Source: Dipteris shenzhenensis (Eukaryota; Polypodiophyta; Polypodiopsida; Gleicheniales). Taken from it: DNA of 64,000 nt. The position numbers and the translations under genes are program-made. The stretch lies in the NCBI GenBank assembly GCA_047967505.1, contig CM106538.1; one strand, given 5' to 3'. Below, in pieces: positions 33,598 to 45,900 of this stretch. Position 1 is the first letter of the stretch; each line of letters begins with the position of its first letter. The notes beneath the pieces are model-generated. The model was not told the DNA's origin. It saw only the letters and a program-made list of their open reading frames with translations, and searched no databases.

Positions 33598-34914
33598 ATG
33601 GCTGACATTCTCGTGTTTTGTGGACGGGTGGAAGAAAATCCAAATGAGTATCTTGTGGCCTTCAAGCGCCGTTGTGTTTCTCTCAACTTTCTTACTAAAG
33701 ACAGATGGTTGTTGGTTCTTCCCACATTTCTGGAGGGTTTGGCTCAAGTGTGGTATGAGAAGCAGGCTGAAGACGTTCACCAAAGTTGGCCAAGGTTGAC
33801 AGCAGCGATGATTGAGTACTTCGGCAAAGAAGAGCCGGAGAATGTGTACCTGCACATGGTAAAGTTGAAGCAGTTAGAAGGTGAGATGGCGTGTCGATAT
33901 GTGGATTGAGTAGCCATGCTCCTGGATCGTTTAATTGCCACGCAGGAGGACAATGCCGGATTTGGAGCTAGAATGACTCAACATGTGTTGGGCTACCTTG
34001 TAGTAGGAGCAAGTGACGAATTCTGCCTCAAGCTTAAATGGGAGGATTGGTGCTAGCACATGAGATTGCTCAAAAGTTTGATAAAGTTCAGTCTGACCCC
34101 GAGGACGATTGTCCCTCCGCAACCCCCTCAATCCTACAACAACAACCTAGGGGGTCTAACTCAGGGGCATACCCCCACCCCTCATCGGGGATGTATCCAC
34201 CGCCTCCACCTCAAATGTATGGTCCTCCCTTAGATGCTTACCCTCCAAGGTGTATATTCTCACCCTCCGCCTCGAAGATTTCCCTAGCCTCGCCCACGAG
34301 CCCCCCTCCTTTCTACTCCCTCGGCCCCTCCAGCTAAAGAGGCCCCCCCTGCAACAGAACCTGGAGTCAATGACCTAGACAAGGCCCTGAATGATCTTCG
34401 GCTTGAGATGGTAGGCATCAAAAATCAAGCCAACCGCCCTCCTAGAGACCGTGCTAATGTTGTATGCTACGAGTGCCACCAAAAGGGTCATTATCGCATG
34501 GAATGTCCCAATATTCCAAGGGTGAATCTTTTAAGTGATTCAGGCACTGAGGATTCTGACATAGAGATCCTTAACCTTGGGAAAAGAAGTCGTACCACCT
34601 CGGACCCCTCTCCAAACCATGGACCGGGCCACCCCAGGAAGAAGGTGTCCTTCTCAGAGCCCTCAGATGCTGAGATGGCAGATCCACCAACAGAGAAGAC
34701 TAAAAGATCCCACAGGAGTAAGTGGTCGCCCTCGGATTTTCCCATTGGCTCGGGGCAAGAAGACTATTCAGTCGTTCAGGACCTTGCTCATCATTCTTTG
34801 AGCATCACGCTCCCTCAACTAATAGCATTAAGCCCGAAGGTGAGACGTGAGTTGCAGCAAGGGCTCTCAACAAGGAGGAGCAAGAAAAAGGGAAAGGTAC
34901 GTGAGGTATCTTGA
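33598..34914 (+). mobile_element. Ty3/gypsy gag remnant with intact CCHC knuckle
   Basis: Gag is the particle-forming, RNA-binding protein. The capsid-like start is open for 103 codons (MADILVFCGRVEENPNEYLV, WYEKQAEDVHQSWPRLTAAM), ending at a TGA near 33907. A Pro-rich linker in a shifted frame follows (34060-34337). A second open part (34408-34914) contains CYECHQKGHYRMEC, a perfect C-x2-C-x4-H-x4-C, and ends with ITLPQLIALSPKVRRELQQ and a basic tail. One stop and about two frameshifts make it non-functional. It is one of the better-preserved retroelement frames in the window. Confidence 0.8.
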
Positions 34915-36150
34915 AGACTTTTATGCTCATTGACAAACGGTAGCTATGAATTAAGGTTCAGTTAGATTCTAAAGCTACAGTTCTTATTGCAATGATGAAA
35001 TGTGAAGAAGATTCACTTACTATTGCTTTGTCCTCATTGCGAGGGTCGTCAGCAATAATCAGTTGGTCATTCATGGAATTATTCGAGTGAACTTTGATGA
35101 TGACAAATGAAATTGTAGTGACAAGATTAAAAACATTGCCGAAACTTGTTCTCATCTGCTTAGAAACCCATGCAAAGTAGCAACCAATAGTAGTCTCACG
35201 TAGAAAAGTAAACACTAAGATTTTTCAAAACTATGTTGATGAACAAAAGACAATTCAGCTGCAGCTAAGGCAAGTATGGGAATTAACAGAAGACAAGAAA
35301 GCTACTTATGAATACATGCTGAAGCAGGCTGACATGCAGAAAAAGCTACATGCAACACAGTTGGAGCTCAAGGAGGTCAAGAGAGAATATGCACAGTATA
35401 GAACCATGCAGGAGAAATAAGTCTCCAAACTCACTGCCAAGGTGAGAGTCCAAAAAGAATGCTTACCTACTATCACGACTTAGTTGGATGAAATGAAGGT
35501 AGGGTTTTTCCCACGGTCGGATCAAATGAGTGAAGCCTGAACATTGAAAATCTATTACTCAAGGAATGCATAAATGCTTTAGAAGGGGTTGACCAAAAAC
35601 TCAGGGAAATGGCAGAGGAAGTTGATGGTATTTTCTTAAGCTCCTCTGACCTCATAGATATGAAGACACAGCTAGTCAAAACATCTCAGGACCTGTGGTC
35701 CAATCTTAAGAAACGCTTGTTTGTTATTGCACAATGACCTTATGAGGCATTTGCATCTGCTGCTTACGCCTATGAGATTATGGCACAGGAATTGGAAACC
35801 CTCAAAGCTACAACACAAACTGCTAAACAGAATCAGATGCCATTGGATGCTGACACAGAAATTTTTCAGCTAACAACAGAGCCTGGGAAGCCAGAGGAAA
35901 CAGAGCAAGGCCACTGCACACAGTTGTCTGCAAAGCATGCAACTTTCCAAAATGAAAAATATTAGGATATAGAATTTATAGCTACTCCCAATCAGGCCTT
36001 AGCCCCTACTACAGATTTTGAAGAGGCAAAGACAAAAATGGAGGAGGAACCAAAGTTGAATACAACTACAGGGAAGACACAGAGGAAGAAGACCCAATTG
36101 CTGCCAAGGCATTGCTGCCAAGGCAGTAGTAATTGATCTAAACTCAACAC
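34915..36150 (+). pseudogene. Coiled-coil reading frame downstream of gag
   Basis: Broken forward frames with few stops: QLDSKATVLIAMMKCEEDS (34960), QKTIQLQLRQVWELTEDKK, LHATQLELKEVKREYAQYR (35350), LLLKECINALEGVDQKLRE (35560), LIDMKTQLVKTSQDLWSNL, YEIMAQELETLKATTQTAK (35780). Heptads dominate. No protease or reverse transcriptase follows. I do not recognise the family. It may be an accessory frame of the gag-bearing element, comparable with the heptad-rich frame at 22.3-24.1 kb. Confidence 0.4.
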
Positions 36151-36339
36151 ATACTATCAATGTCCACCCAATGGACTATTTTCTGTAAGGGTTCAAGTCT
36201 TCCACTTTTTGCAAAAGTTTACCACCGGGAGTGCCAGGTGTTGAGGGTGACCTCTCCACCCACGTGGACTTCACCCAAGGAGGGTTAGTACACCCCTCAT
36301 AAAGGGAAGTTACATTAGCAAGGCTGTATGAGTGTGTAG

Positions 36340-36475
36340 CATTGCGTACACCACTTACGCGATGACGGTATGTGTAGCATGTGTGCACCATCCATACAAT
36401 TTTATTCATGTGTAGCATCAGGTGCACCATGAGATGGTATGTGTCGTATGTGTGCACCATTCATCTGTGATTTAT
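36340..36475. repeat. Degenerate tandem repeat (ATGTGTGCACCAT type)
   Basis: GTAGCATGTGTGCACCATCCAT, GTGTAGCATCAGGTGCACCAT and GTCGTATGTGTGCACCATTCAT recur at about 50 bases. Confidence 0.7.
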
Positions 36476-36599
36476 TGATTTTGCATTGCTATAATACTTA
36501 AAGGTTGATTGATTGTGGTGATTAATTCCAAGGTTATCTTATGCTTAAAATATTTCATTACTATTGATTGTGTGAACCCAGGGGAAGAGTAATTGATCG

Positions 36600-37070
36600 G
36601 GCCATGGCATCTGGCAAGCATGATCTGCCATATTTTGGGCACGTAGGTGCAACTCCAGTGATGCGGGGATGAATAAGGCTTATGCCTAATTTTTTATATT
36701 ACAAAAGCTTATGTACATATTTGAATTTTGGAATATTAGTGGCTTGGCTAAGTGTATAAACTAAAGTTAGAAAAAGCTTTATTTTTAGAAAAAGCCAGCT
36801 ATTCTAGAAGGTGGATGGGCGTTTTGTAAAAAGGGTGTATGGAGGAAAGCACAGGGGCTTTTTGTATGATTCTTGCTCAGAAGCTTTTTGGGGAATATAC
36901 ATAAATACATAGGAGGTGGAAGGAGAGCACCACACCTATGGGGGGAGATTGTACCCAGCACGCTTATTCTATCTCTTCCATTTGTGAGTTTTGAGAGTTT
37001 ATGCATATTTTTGAAAAGTGTTGCTATGTTTTTCAAGGATTTGCAGGTTCCATGAGCATTTCCCATTGCA
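36600..37070 (+). mobile_element. LTR 3' part (left edge not placed)
   Basis: Ends CCCATTGCA at 37070, one base before the primer site. A TATA-like tacataaatacata lies near 36898. The left edge is uncertain and no second copy was found, so it is a solitary or truncated LTR. Confidence 0.5.
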
Positions 37071-37071
37071 A

Positions 37072-37083
37072 TGGTATCAGAGC
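37072..37083 (+). promoter_or_regulatory. Primer binding site for initiator tRNA-Met
   Basis: TGGTATCAGAGC, the standard plant LTR-retrotransposon primer site complementary to the 3' end of tRNA-iMet, one base after an LTR end (..CATTGCA). Confidence 0.8.
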
Positions 37084-38560
37084 CAGGTTTTGTCGCCCAC
37101 TATAATGGGAAACGCTCATGGATCTATTGTAAACTCACTATGATCAAGGCAGGTGTCTAGCACCCTGGTGAATGCATCATGCATGATCGCATTAGAGATG
37201 CTGATTCAAGCTCTGCAAAAATTTTCCACAGTGAGAATACAATACGATTTTCCTGTCTAAAAGATTTTGCCTGGGTCGATCACATAGAAATCCTGGGTGA
37301 GTTGAGCAAGGCCTTTGTCACGGCAATCACCATCTTCAGGGCCATAGCAGTTCTGTGCTCGCAAGGGGTTTGGCAAGGAGAGGAGGAGCATCATAAGGCT
37401 ACAAATCCAAGCGCTAGTCATGGGTGGCCCTGTGGAAGCTCTTGGAGGCTACTTAGAAGTGTGCTCTAATTAAGAGTGTGTTGTTTGCTTGAATGGGTGA
37501 GGGCCTTTTCACGAAGAGCGTCTTTGGACATACTCCGTATTGGATTCTTAGTCCACAAGCTCTCATCTTTGTATCACATACATCTTGGAAGCGAGCTCCT
37601 CAAGGCTTTGCGCTCATCAATAATCATTCTGTCATCTATGTATCACATCTCAGAAGCGAGCTCCTCCTGGATGCCTTTGTATTGGATTCTCAACTTTGGC
37701 TCCTCGAGGTTAGAGGATGCCTTTGTATTGGATTCTCAGCCCACAAGATTTTGCCTATGTGTTCACCGAGCTCCTCATGTCCTCATCGATAATAGTCTTT
37801 TCACCACCAAGCACATCAATAATAGTGTTTATTAGCTCCCCTTGGTTGTGTTTTTTCCACCAACTTCTAGGTAATAGTGTTATTAGAACCCCTCCTTAGA
37901 GTGGTGAAATGTTTTTTTTTCCTCTTCACCACCAAGGTAGTAGGGAAGCATCTCGAACATGGGCAGCCAACTCAAGTGGGCGAACACCCAACCCCCTGAG
38001 CTGTGCCGCTCAACACATAGTAGAGAAAAGTTGGCTCCTGTGTGAGTTTTTCAGTTAACTTGTGCCAAGTGTGGGGAGCCACATGCGGCAGGGGTTGAGG
38101 ACCGTCGACTGGGGGGGGGGATTAGATGGTGGAGGGGAGGTGAGGGGCCACATCTCAAGGCTGCAAGTTGGTTGATCTCTGTGTCATTGAAGCTCTTTTT
38201 GCAACTTTTGAAGCTTCTCTCTTCTTCTTTTCTGGTTTTCTTCATCCCTTTCTTGCTCTATCAAGGTCATCGACGATCGATGGAAGACCAGTCTACACAA
38301 TCCAATGAAAACCAATTTCAAAATCAATTGATCTTGAAAAGAAAATTGAAAAACTCAAAAAATACATTAAACACACACACATTCAATAAAGTGAAAAAAC
38401 AACCTCTAATCAAATTTTCAATGGACAACTAGTCACCACCTTGATTGGGGAAATTTATGGAGGTGACATGTAGTTTGCATGGTCTATGGCACCACGTGCA
38501 CCATTGATTATCATGGTGCAAATTCCAAGGCAGTGTGTTGCACCATGTAGGATAAAAAAT
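37084..38560. other. Retroelement leader or unassigned; no gene
   Basis: No gag recognised after the primer site. It holds copy 2 of a dispersed repeat (37385-37470, partner 11428-11515) and local duplications: GAAGCGAGCTCCTC at 37589 and 37653, and ATGCCTTTGTATTGGATTCTCA near 37671 and 37717. Confidence 0.4.
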
Positions 38561-40290
38561 GTGATTGGTATTTATGACTTTGACTTTGCAAAGCTTTCCT
38601 TCTTTCATTAAGGCCAGAAGTCCTTATGCACTCCCATTTTCCCTTGCATTTTGGTTCATCATCTTCAGTATCTTTGCTCTTCTGTCACTGCCACCAATAG
38701 CTTTTGTCTTGATCGCCATAGCAAACCCTGTCTCTTTTGACTCCGCTTTTGAGAAACCTGACTTGCAATTAGATGTCTAGCCAATGGCACCATCAAGCCT
38801 TAGACAACAAATCTTGTTTCCTCAAGCAAAATCACCTTTATAAGTTTGGAAAACTACCATGGATGGAAGTCTGGGATGCCAATATCGCAAATGACGTAAT
38901 GGTTGGATAGCTATAGTGTAGTGGATCATAGCTTAAATTTTGATGGTTGGTATGTTCTCTTGATGTGAGAGTTGTATCAAGCTATTTATGTTCTTCCCCT
39001 AGGTCTCAAAAGTCTACCACTCCCTAGCAATGAGCATTGCAACAACTTCTTCTAGTAAGGTAGCTACTCTTCTTCTTAAGGGTTTCTAATAAGTAAGACA
39101 ATAGACATAAAGCTACAACCATTTTTTAAATTTCTTTTTGAGTTTATTAAGTTAAATAAAAACCTTGGAAACATTCCCTAGTCATATGTTGCCTTGGCTA
39201 TAGCAAGGAGGGAAGATAATTAGTAGGTGGATTGGTTGGGTGTGTTCATGAAAAGTTTTGATGCACAGCTATAGCATGCTGCCCAAAGGTCAAGCCCATT
39301 GCAAGCTTGGATCTCACTTGTGGATGCTACACTATTGACTCACCTTTGGACAAATTCCATGGCATGCACTTTTGACTTGAGCCCTTTCTTGCTTGCCCTT
39401 GCTGCCTGTACCTATTCTTCAAATAGCCTTGACTTGAGAAGGGTCTGTTGCTTTGTCTCCCTATCCTTAACTTGTTCCCCAATCTACTACTATTTCCAAA
39501 TCACAATCTCCTCTTCTTAACCCATCACTGTGGAAACATTAATTTACAAAGAACCACTCTCCAGCCATCCAAACCGAAGCCCTGAGCTGATAAGTCCTTC
39601 CCCGTCCCATACTCCTTCCCACGATCTAATAGAATACCTACATGAAAAAGTCTAGGGCATCCAAGCATGGTGACAAAGAGTCGATTGCCACCATTGGGTA
39701 GCAAGACAAGAATGAAGAGCACATTGCATTTCTTAGCAACATGGTGAGGAGTGCATGATCTCAAAATACAATGTGGAGGAACAGGCTACATCCAAGAAGC
39801 TATAACTTAAGAAGGTGGGATTCCTCCCACAGGTTTTCAAGAGGACCCTAGCAAACAACTTGCATGTGGAGAGTCCTCATTACCTAAGCCTCAAACCGAG
39901 TAACCCCCTCTTGAAGTAGCTCTAATCCCACCAGCTAGTGCTCCAAATTGTGTGGCAGTCCCAGATGTATTTTTCTTTAATGAAGCATGGTTGCCTCTTG
40001 TAGAGCTAGACATTAAAAAATGCACACTACACACTATAAGACAAAGGAGGCATGGCCCTTCATGTCCTACACCATGTAGTGAAGCACTGGGTGCCCTCAG
40101 ATAGATGCTAAGAGTGCCTACTAACAATATTCGTCCTAGGATATTGCAAATCAAGCAACCTTGAATTAGATACAAGTGTAGCATGATTCATTGAAGGTGG
40201 CATTCACATCACTCACAAAGAGCAATGAGAAATTATAGGCAGCTCGCACATAGCTTTGGTTATCCAGCTTTAGGAAAATCAAGTGTCTAT
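38561..40290. other. No gene seen
   Basis: Short hydrophobic or low-complexity frames only. Confidence 0.35.
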
Positions 40291-40690
40291 AAGGACTTCA
40301 GACATGGAGCTTGCTTAAGTTTGCAAAGTTGAGTGCACAACGGCAAAGTATCATGGAAGCCTCCATTATAGTAAAAGCTTTGGCCTCCATGGACGAACTT
40401 GCTTGGTTGCAGGTCGATAATGTAAGGTTGATGCACGACTAGTTGTGAACTTTAGAACAGATTGAAAGGTTGATGCGAACACGCTCGGCTCTTGATGAAA
40501 CCCAAGAGACCACACCAATGTTTTTCTAATGGCAAGGACGACCTATCTAGCCAAGGAATCCCCGGCCTATCTCACAGAAACCTTCTAATGTTTACTCATC
40601 GGCAACATCAACCAAGACAATCGGACCAAAGACTGCGACCTCCAAAGGCACCAAACAACCCCCACGCTATTGATGTAGTAGTTTGAGCCT
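40291..40690 (+). pseudogene. Uncharacterised coding-like remnant
   Basis: One forward frame reads as protein with a few stops: MEASIIVKALASMDELAWLQ, then LEQIERLMRTRSALDETQE, then a Ser/Thr/Pro-rich tail. The helical, charged character suggests another decayed retroelement frame. No family recognised. Confidence 0.3.
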
Positions 40691-41285
40691 TGCCTCTCCT
40701 AGGTTGTGCTTGGCCTAACCCATTTAGAATCTCCGACAGAGTCTTTGTTACTTGGTTGGCCCCATCCTCTTTTTCCATTCATCGAGCCTCTATCTTTTGC
40801 TTCTAAGATTTTGCCCATGTCCTTTTTTGTTCCAACCAAGACTCCGTGCACCGTTCCTGGCAAAAAAGACTTTGACAAAGCGTCCTATCCCACAAAATCA
40901 GTGTGCTCGTCAATGACAAAGCCGCATTTTCAGTAACTTCCCTCCTAAAAAAGTTGCTCCATGAGCACTTTCTCAGCTACCGACCACCGATCATTTTTTC
41001 AATGGTTTCTTGATTAAAAAATGTGATCGAAGCACTTTCTTGGCTGTTAAGAGCTGGAAGGAGATGGTTTGACATGCGGGCATGACTAATGTGGTGGTGG
41101 TAGCTGACATGGCAGTGATGTGTGTGACACGTGTGACACATGGTTGATGAGACACCACTAAGCAAACGTGTAGACCAAGAACATGTAGAAAAAGAAGATG
41201 CAAACATCATTAATCATCATTAAGGCCAGACATTTGATGTGGACTCTGATGAGGTGCGCAAGCACTAGCCACTATAACTAGGCAA
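40691..41285. other. No gene seen
   Basis: No recognisable domain. Confidence 0.35.
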
Positions 41286-41490
41286 CCTTGGCCTAGTAAC
41301 GCTTTACTTATCTACCATTGAAGACCTCAGGAAGAGCTTGTCCCTGCAAATCAAACAATTTTTCTCTTGTTGTGAAACACTTCAATTAGCCTATATGGTC
41401 CATTCCAACCAAGATTTAGATTAGGCTTGAGAGGACCTAGTTTGGTATTATATAGTAGGATTAGCATGCCTTTTTTCCAGTGCTTTGGTA
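41286..41490 (-). mobile_element. Ty3/gypsy integrase C-terminus remnant
   Basis: Minus: KHWKKGMLILLYNTKLGPL, then WNGPYRLIEVFHNKRKIV, and after one frameshift DLQGQALPEVFNGR followed by VKRYYAK-like codons. Gypsy integrases end with KG--VL-Y-----, a GPY/F motif, then L-G-----WN---LK-YY. The GPY motif is exact. Nothing else of this element was found next to it. Confidence 0.8.
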
Positions 41491-42653
41491 TTATATAGTA
41501 GGATTAGCTTGGTATTATACAAGAGTCAGGGATTTAGAATTTCTCATTGCATGATCAAGAGGCATATAGTTGGAGAAAGTATATGAATTTGAATATAACG
41601 TTGCATTTTAATGTTCCCATAAGAATTATGATTTCAAAAGTGCAATGTCTCGATATTTGTTTGCAATAAAAGAGTAAATGTCACACTACATCTGTTTGAA
41701 AGAATTTATATTCAACATGATCTTTACATTACAACCAAAAAGTCAATACACTACTTGAAGATCTCAATAGAATGTTTCTAAAAGAACATGCTTGCTTGCA
41801 TGCTTGGTGTCGCATTTTGGCTTTCTATAGTGCCTTGGGTGCTAGGTGGTGCATCTTGACGACCCGAATTAATCAATGAAACAACATTGAATGAGCCAAA
41901 TGGCTCGTCCATGTCTATATCTCCAAAAAATGCCTGTATCTTGCGAGCTAAGCTTCCAACCTTTAGGTGTCCACTTGCAAGGTCCCTATCTCTTTGTCAT
42001 GGGATATAATTCAAGCCTATAGATATTTTGTGGTGATACCCTATTGATGGAGAGGTAGGCTGACTGTGGCTAGGTCAAACAAACCATTATGTGACAGTGG
42101 AGCTAGCACATAAGGTTTCTGCGACACTCCCTCTCTTTTTTTAAGATCTTTCCCTCTTTTGCTCAGCTGGTCGCACCTTTCCTATTCCTCACAAATGGTG
42201 TTTATCCATCCAATTGACACATCAGCCCAATATGTCATGTACATACACCTACTGAATAAAGTGTATGGGGATTGGCTAATTGTTGTGCATGTTTCCTTCT
42301 ACCTCAATAAAGCACTACAATAGAATGTGGGCCAGGGTTTTGTGTCTCAAGCCTGCAAGCTTCGGTTGTGCATACCCTTTGTGTGCATTTTGAATCAAAG
42401 AAATAACGTGTTTCTTATGAACTCAGATGGGCAAATCTTGGCCATGCCCTGACGGCTAAGTGGCTCCCCTGTCATGGTGTTGTCATCTACAAGTCCCACT
42501 GTCAACCATCCAAGAGACTCCTTTCCACCAAGAAGCTCTCTCTACTCAATGAGGATCGCTTGTGCCTCTGCATGATTTTAGCTAGTAATCTAACTCTGCC
42601 TCTTGAAGTACAAAAGCATGTTTGGCATGTCCTCAGCGGGCTGTTCATTCTTG
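41491..42653. other. No gene seen
   Basis: No coding signal. GGTATTATATAGTAGGATTAGC is duplicated at 41440 and 41487. Confidence 0.4.
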
Positions 42654-42981
42654 TGTGTTCCAAAACACCAAAAATGCATTAGATGAGTAGATCCTTTGCA
42701 CCTATAGCTTATATGATTGGATAGTCATGAAACGATCGGCCAAGGGTTCACATAAGCTGCCTAGGAGCAAGAGAGGTGATATCTTGCATGAATGGAAGGG
42801 TTGCATCTTGAATTTTAAGAATAGTAAGAAAGGATGGGAATTTTAAGAATAGTAAGAAAGGATGGCTTGCAAAAGTGCAACACATGTACATGGGAAAAGA
42901 CATGTACTCGCCTACATCACTCAATCAATTAGGATACCATCACAATGTAAGTCTCTCTATTTAAGTGCTTTTATTACTTGC
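42654..42981. repeat. Dispersed repeat, copy 2 (partner 16523-16806)
   Basis: Same orientation and nearly identical to copy 1, except that a duplicated 28-base word (GAATTTTAAGAATAGTAAGAAAGGATGG, seen twice at about 42811-42866) replaces the CAGTTTGGG segment. Confidence 0.9.
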
Positions 42982-42989
42982 AAACACAT

Positions 42990-45900
42990 TGCATACAGAG
43001 ATCACAGAGACGCCACCTCCCACCACAGTGAGAGACGACTCCATAGATGCAAATACGAGACATCTTTGTATCTCATCAAAGAGCCATCGTGGCGCCTGGA
43101 TATGTAGTTGGAACTCGAGCTTTGCATGTTTGAGTTTTGAGATGACTAGCCAAGAAAGAAAGAAAGAAAGAAAGTTTATTAAAGTCTTCGGAAGACCGAT
43201 GGGTCTATGAGACTGTGAAAAACCTGGTACAAACGAGAGTGGGGTTAGCACACCTTGGTACACATGCATATCCAGATAGTTTGATAGGGTATTCAGATGG
43301 ATTGCCTTCCCCCCCTTTAGTACAACTTGGATGCCCTAAATCTGCAAATGCCTTGGGTGGGAACCAAGAGTTTCCCACCGAGATCGAGTGCTACCATGAT
43401 CACTTCCAAAGAGTATTAGGGGATGGAGTGATTATTGGCCCCAGTATCTAGAGGACAGACAAGTCTCACACACCCTGAGGATTTCCATCGGACAAGTGCG
43501 GGTCTCGTCCTACTGGCTGAAGATCTAGGCAAGGAGAGCCACAGCCATACCTAGAGAGCAACAGATCTACAAGCTATGCACATTCGCAGAGGTGGAAAAA
43601 GAGGAGCGCTTCCTATGTACTTGCCCCCGTCTACTATGAGATCCGACCACTATCTCTTTCAAGAGGGACACGGGTTCAAGCCACTCTCTTGACTGATCCA
43701 CATCCATGAAGAGATGCAACAACATAGAGAGCCCTTACTGCCAGACAGTGGGAGGTGATAGTACCATAGGAGAGAGGTCGAGCATGGCAACACATCACCG
43801 ACATCTATGCCTTAGAGTCAACCCTAAGAACTATTGGGGTAGAGAAAAAGGAGATAGCCAACATGATGGCACCAAGGATCAGCAAGAAGAGACAATGCAG
43901 AATGGTGGAGCTAGAGACAGAGATGCTGACCAGAGCACGCACCATAGAGATCCATCCCATCACAGTCTACTCAAAGGAGACCATCGACGTTGACATGTCA
44001 CTCTTGATATGGCCCACCAAATACAAAGATCATAGAGACCACGCACTCCACCACAGTGAGATGGCTCAAGAGACGCAGATACAAGACATCTCATGTCTCA
44101 TTGGAGAGCCATATGTATTTGAAGCACTAGCTTTAAATGTCTTAGTTTTAAGACGACTAGCCAAGAGAAGGGTTAGCACATCCTTGAAAGCAGGCATATC
44201 TAGATGGTTTGATAGCCAGGGTATTTAGATGGGCGGCATCCCCCCCTTTCGGTACAGCTTGGATGCCCTGTCTCTCAAGATCCCACGAGAGGAGAACAAC
44301 CATAGCATAAAGTTGGATCTACGCCAGCTCTACAAATACAGACTTGGGGTGGGAACCGAAAATTCCCCAACAACCATGGTCACTACCTGTGTTCGCCTCT
44401 TTTTGAGGGATGTGGTGACACAGACAAACCTTGTTGCAGCAGATCAAACAACAAGAGGTGATAGTACCACAGGAGACAGATCGAGCACAATGATATTTCA
44501 CTGATTTTTATGCCTTTGAGTCCGCGCCAAGATACATTGCGGTAGAGGAGCAAGACGGCAACATAAATCAACGGGAAGAGACGGCATGTGAAGCCACCGA
44601 CACACAGGCTGGCTAGAGCACGCTCAATAGAGGTCTAGCCCATCGCTGCTCTAATCAAAGGAGATCCTTTGAGCCGCGGTGTCACTCTTGATTCAGCCCA
44701 CCGGATGCAGAGATCACATAGACCACGCCCCCCGCCACATAGCGAGACTGTTCGACAAATGCAAATACATAACATCTTTCCGTGTCATAGGAGAGCCACC
44801 ATAGCACCAGGATATGTATTTGGAGCATTACCTTTGCATGTCTAAGTTTTGAGACGACTAACCAAAAGTGGCGTTAGCACAGCCTCGTGTGCACGCATAT
44901 CCAAATAATTTAATAGTCAGGGTATTCTCATGGACTGCCTTTCAAGCTTTCGGTACAGCTTGGATGCCCTGTCTCTCGAAATCCCACTAGAGAAGATCAA
45001 CCGTATCATAGGGTTGGATCTACTCCAGCACTATACAATACGAACTTGGGGTGGGAACCAAGAGTTCCCCCCCAAGATCCAGTTCTACCATGGTCACTTC
45101 CTGAGAGGATTATCAGGCCCCAGATCTAGAGGATAGATGGGTTTCACACGCACTGAGGATTGCCGTCGGGGACAGATGCGAGTCTTGTCCCATCAACTGA
45201 GTATCGAGGCAGAGAGCCACATGCACAACTAGAGAGCAGCGGATCTACAGGCTATGCACATTAACACAAGTGGAGACAAAGGCGCACCTTCTATATACTT
45301 GCCCCGCCTACTATGAGATCCGAGGATAGTACTACCTTCTCTTTCAGGAGGGATACGGGTTCCAGGGGCCACTCTCTCGGATGATCCACTTCCATGACCA
45401 AGTCCGCATTGGACTCTTTTTGATGGAGATGCGGCCACACACAGAGACCTTATTGCAACAGATCAGACAACAGGAAGCAACAGTACCACAGGAGACAGAC
45501 AGAGCACAGCTACACGTCACCGACTTCTATGCCTTCTAGTCAGCCCCGACACATTGGGGTAGAGGAGGAGGAGATAGCCAACATGAGGGCACCATTGATC
45601 AACAGGAAGAGATGGAATAGAGTAATGGAGTGAGCAAAACAAAGGTTGACCACAACTTGCACTATAGAGGTCTAGTCCATCACTATTCTACTCGGAGGAG
45701 ACCATCTAAACCAAGGTGTCACTCTTTATATGGCCCACTGAATACGGAGATCACGGAGACCATGCCCCCTGCCACAAATAGAGATGGCTCGACAAACGCA
45801 AATAGTACCACAAGAGACAGATAGAGCACAGCTACACGTCATCAACTTCTATGCCTTCTAGTCAGCCCCGACACATTGGGATAGAGGAGGAGGAGATAGC

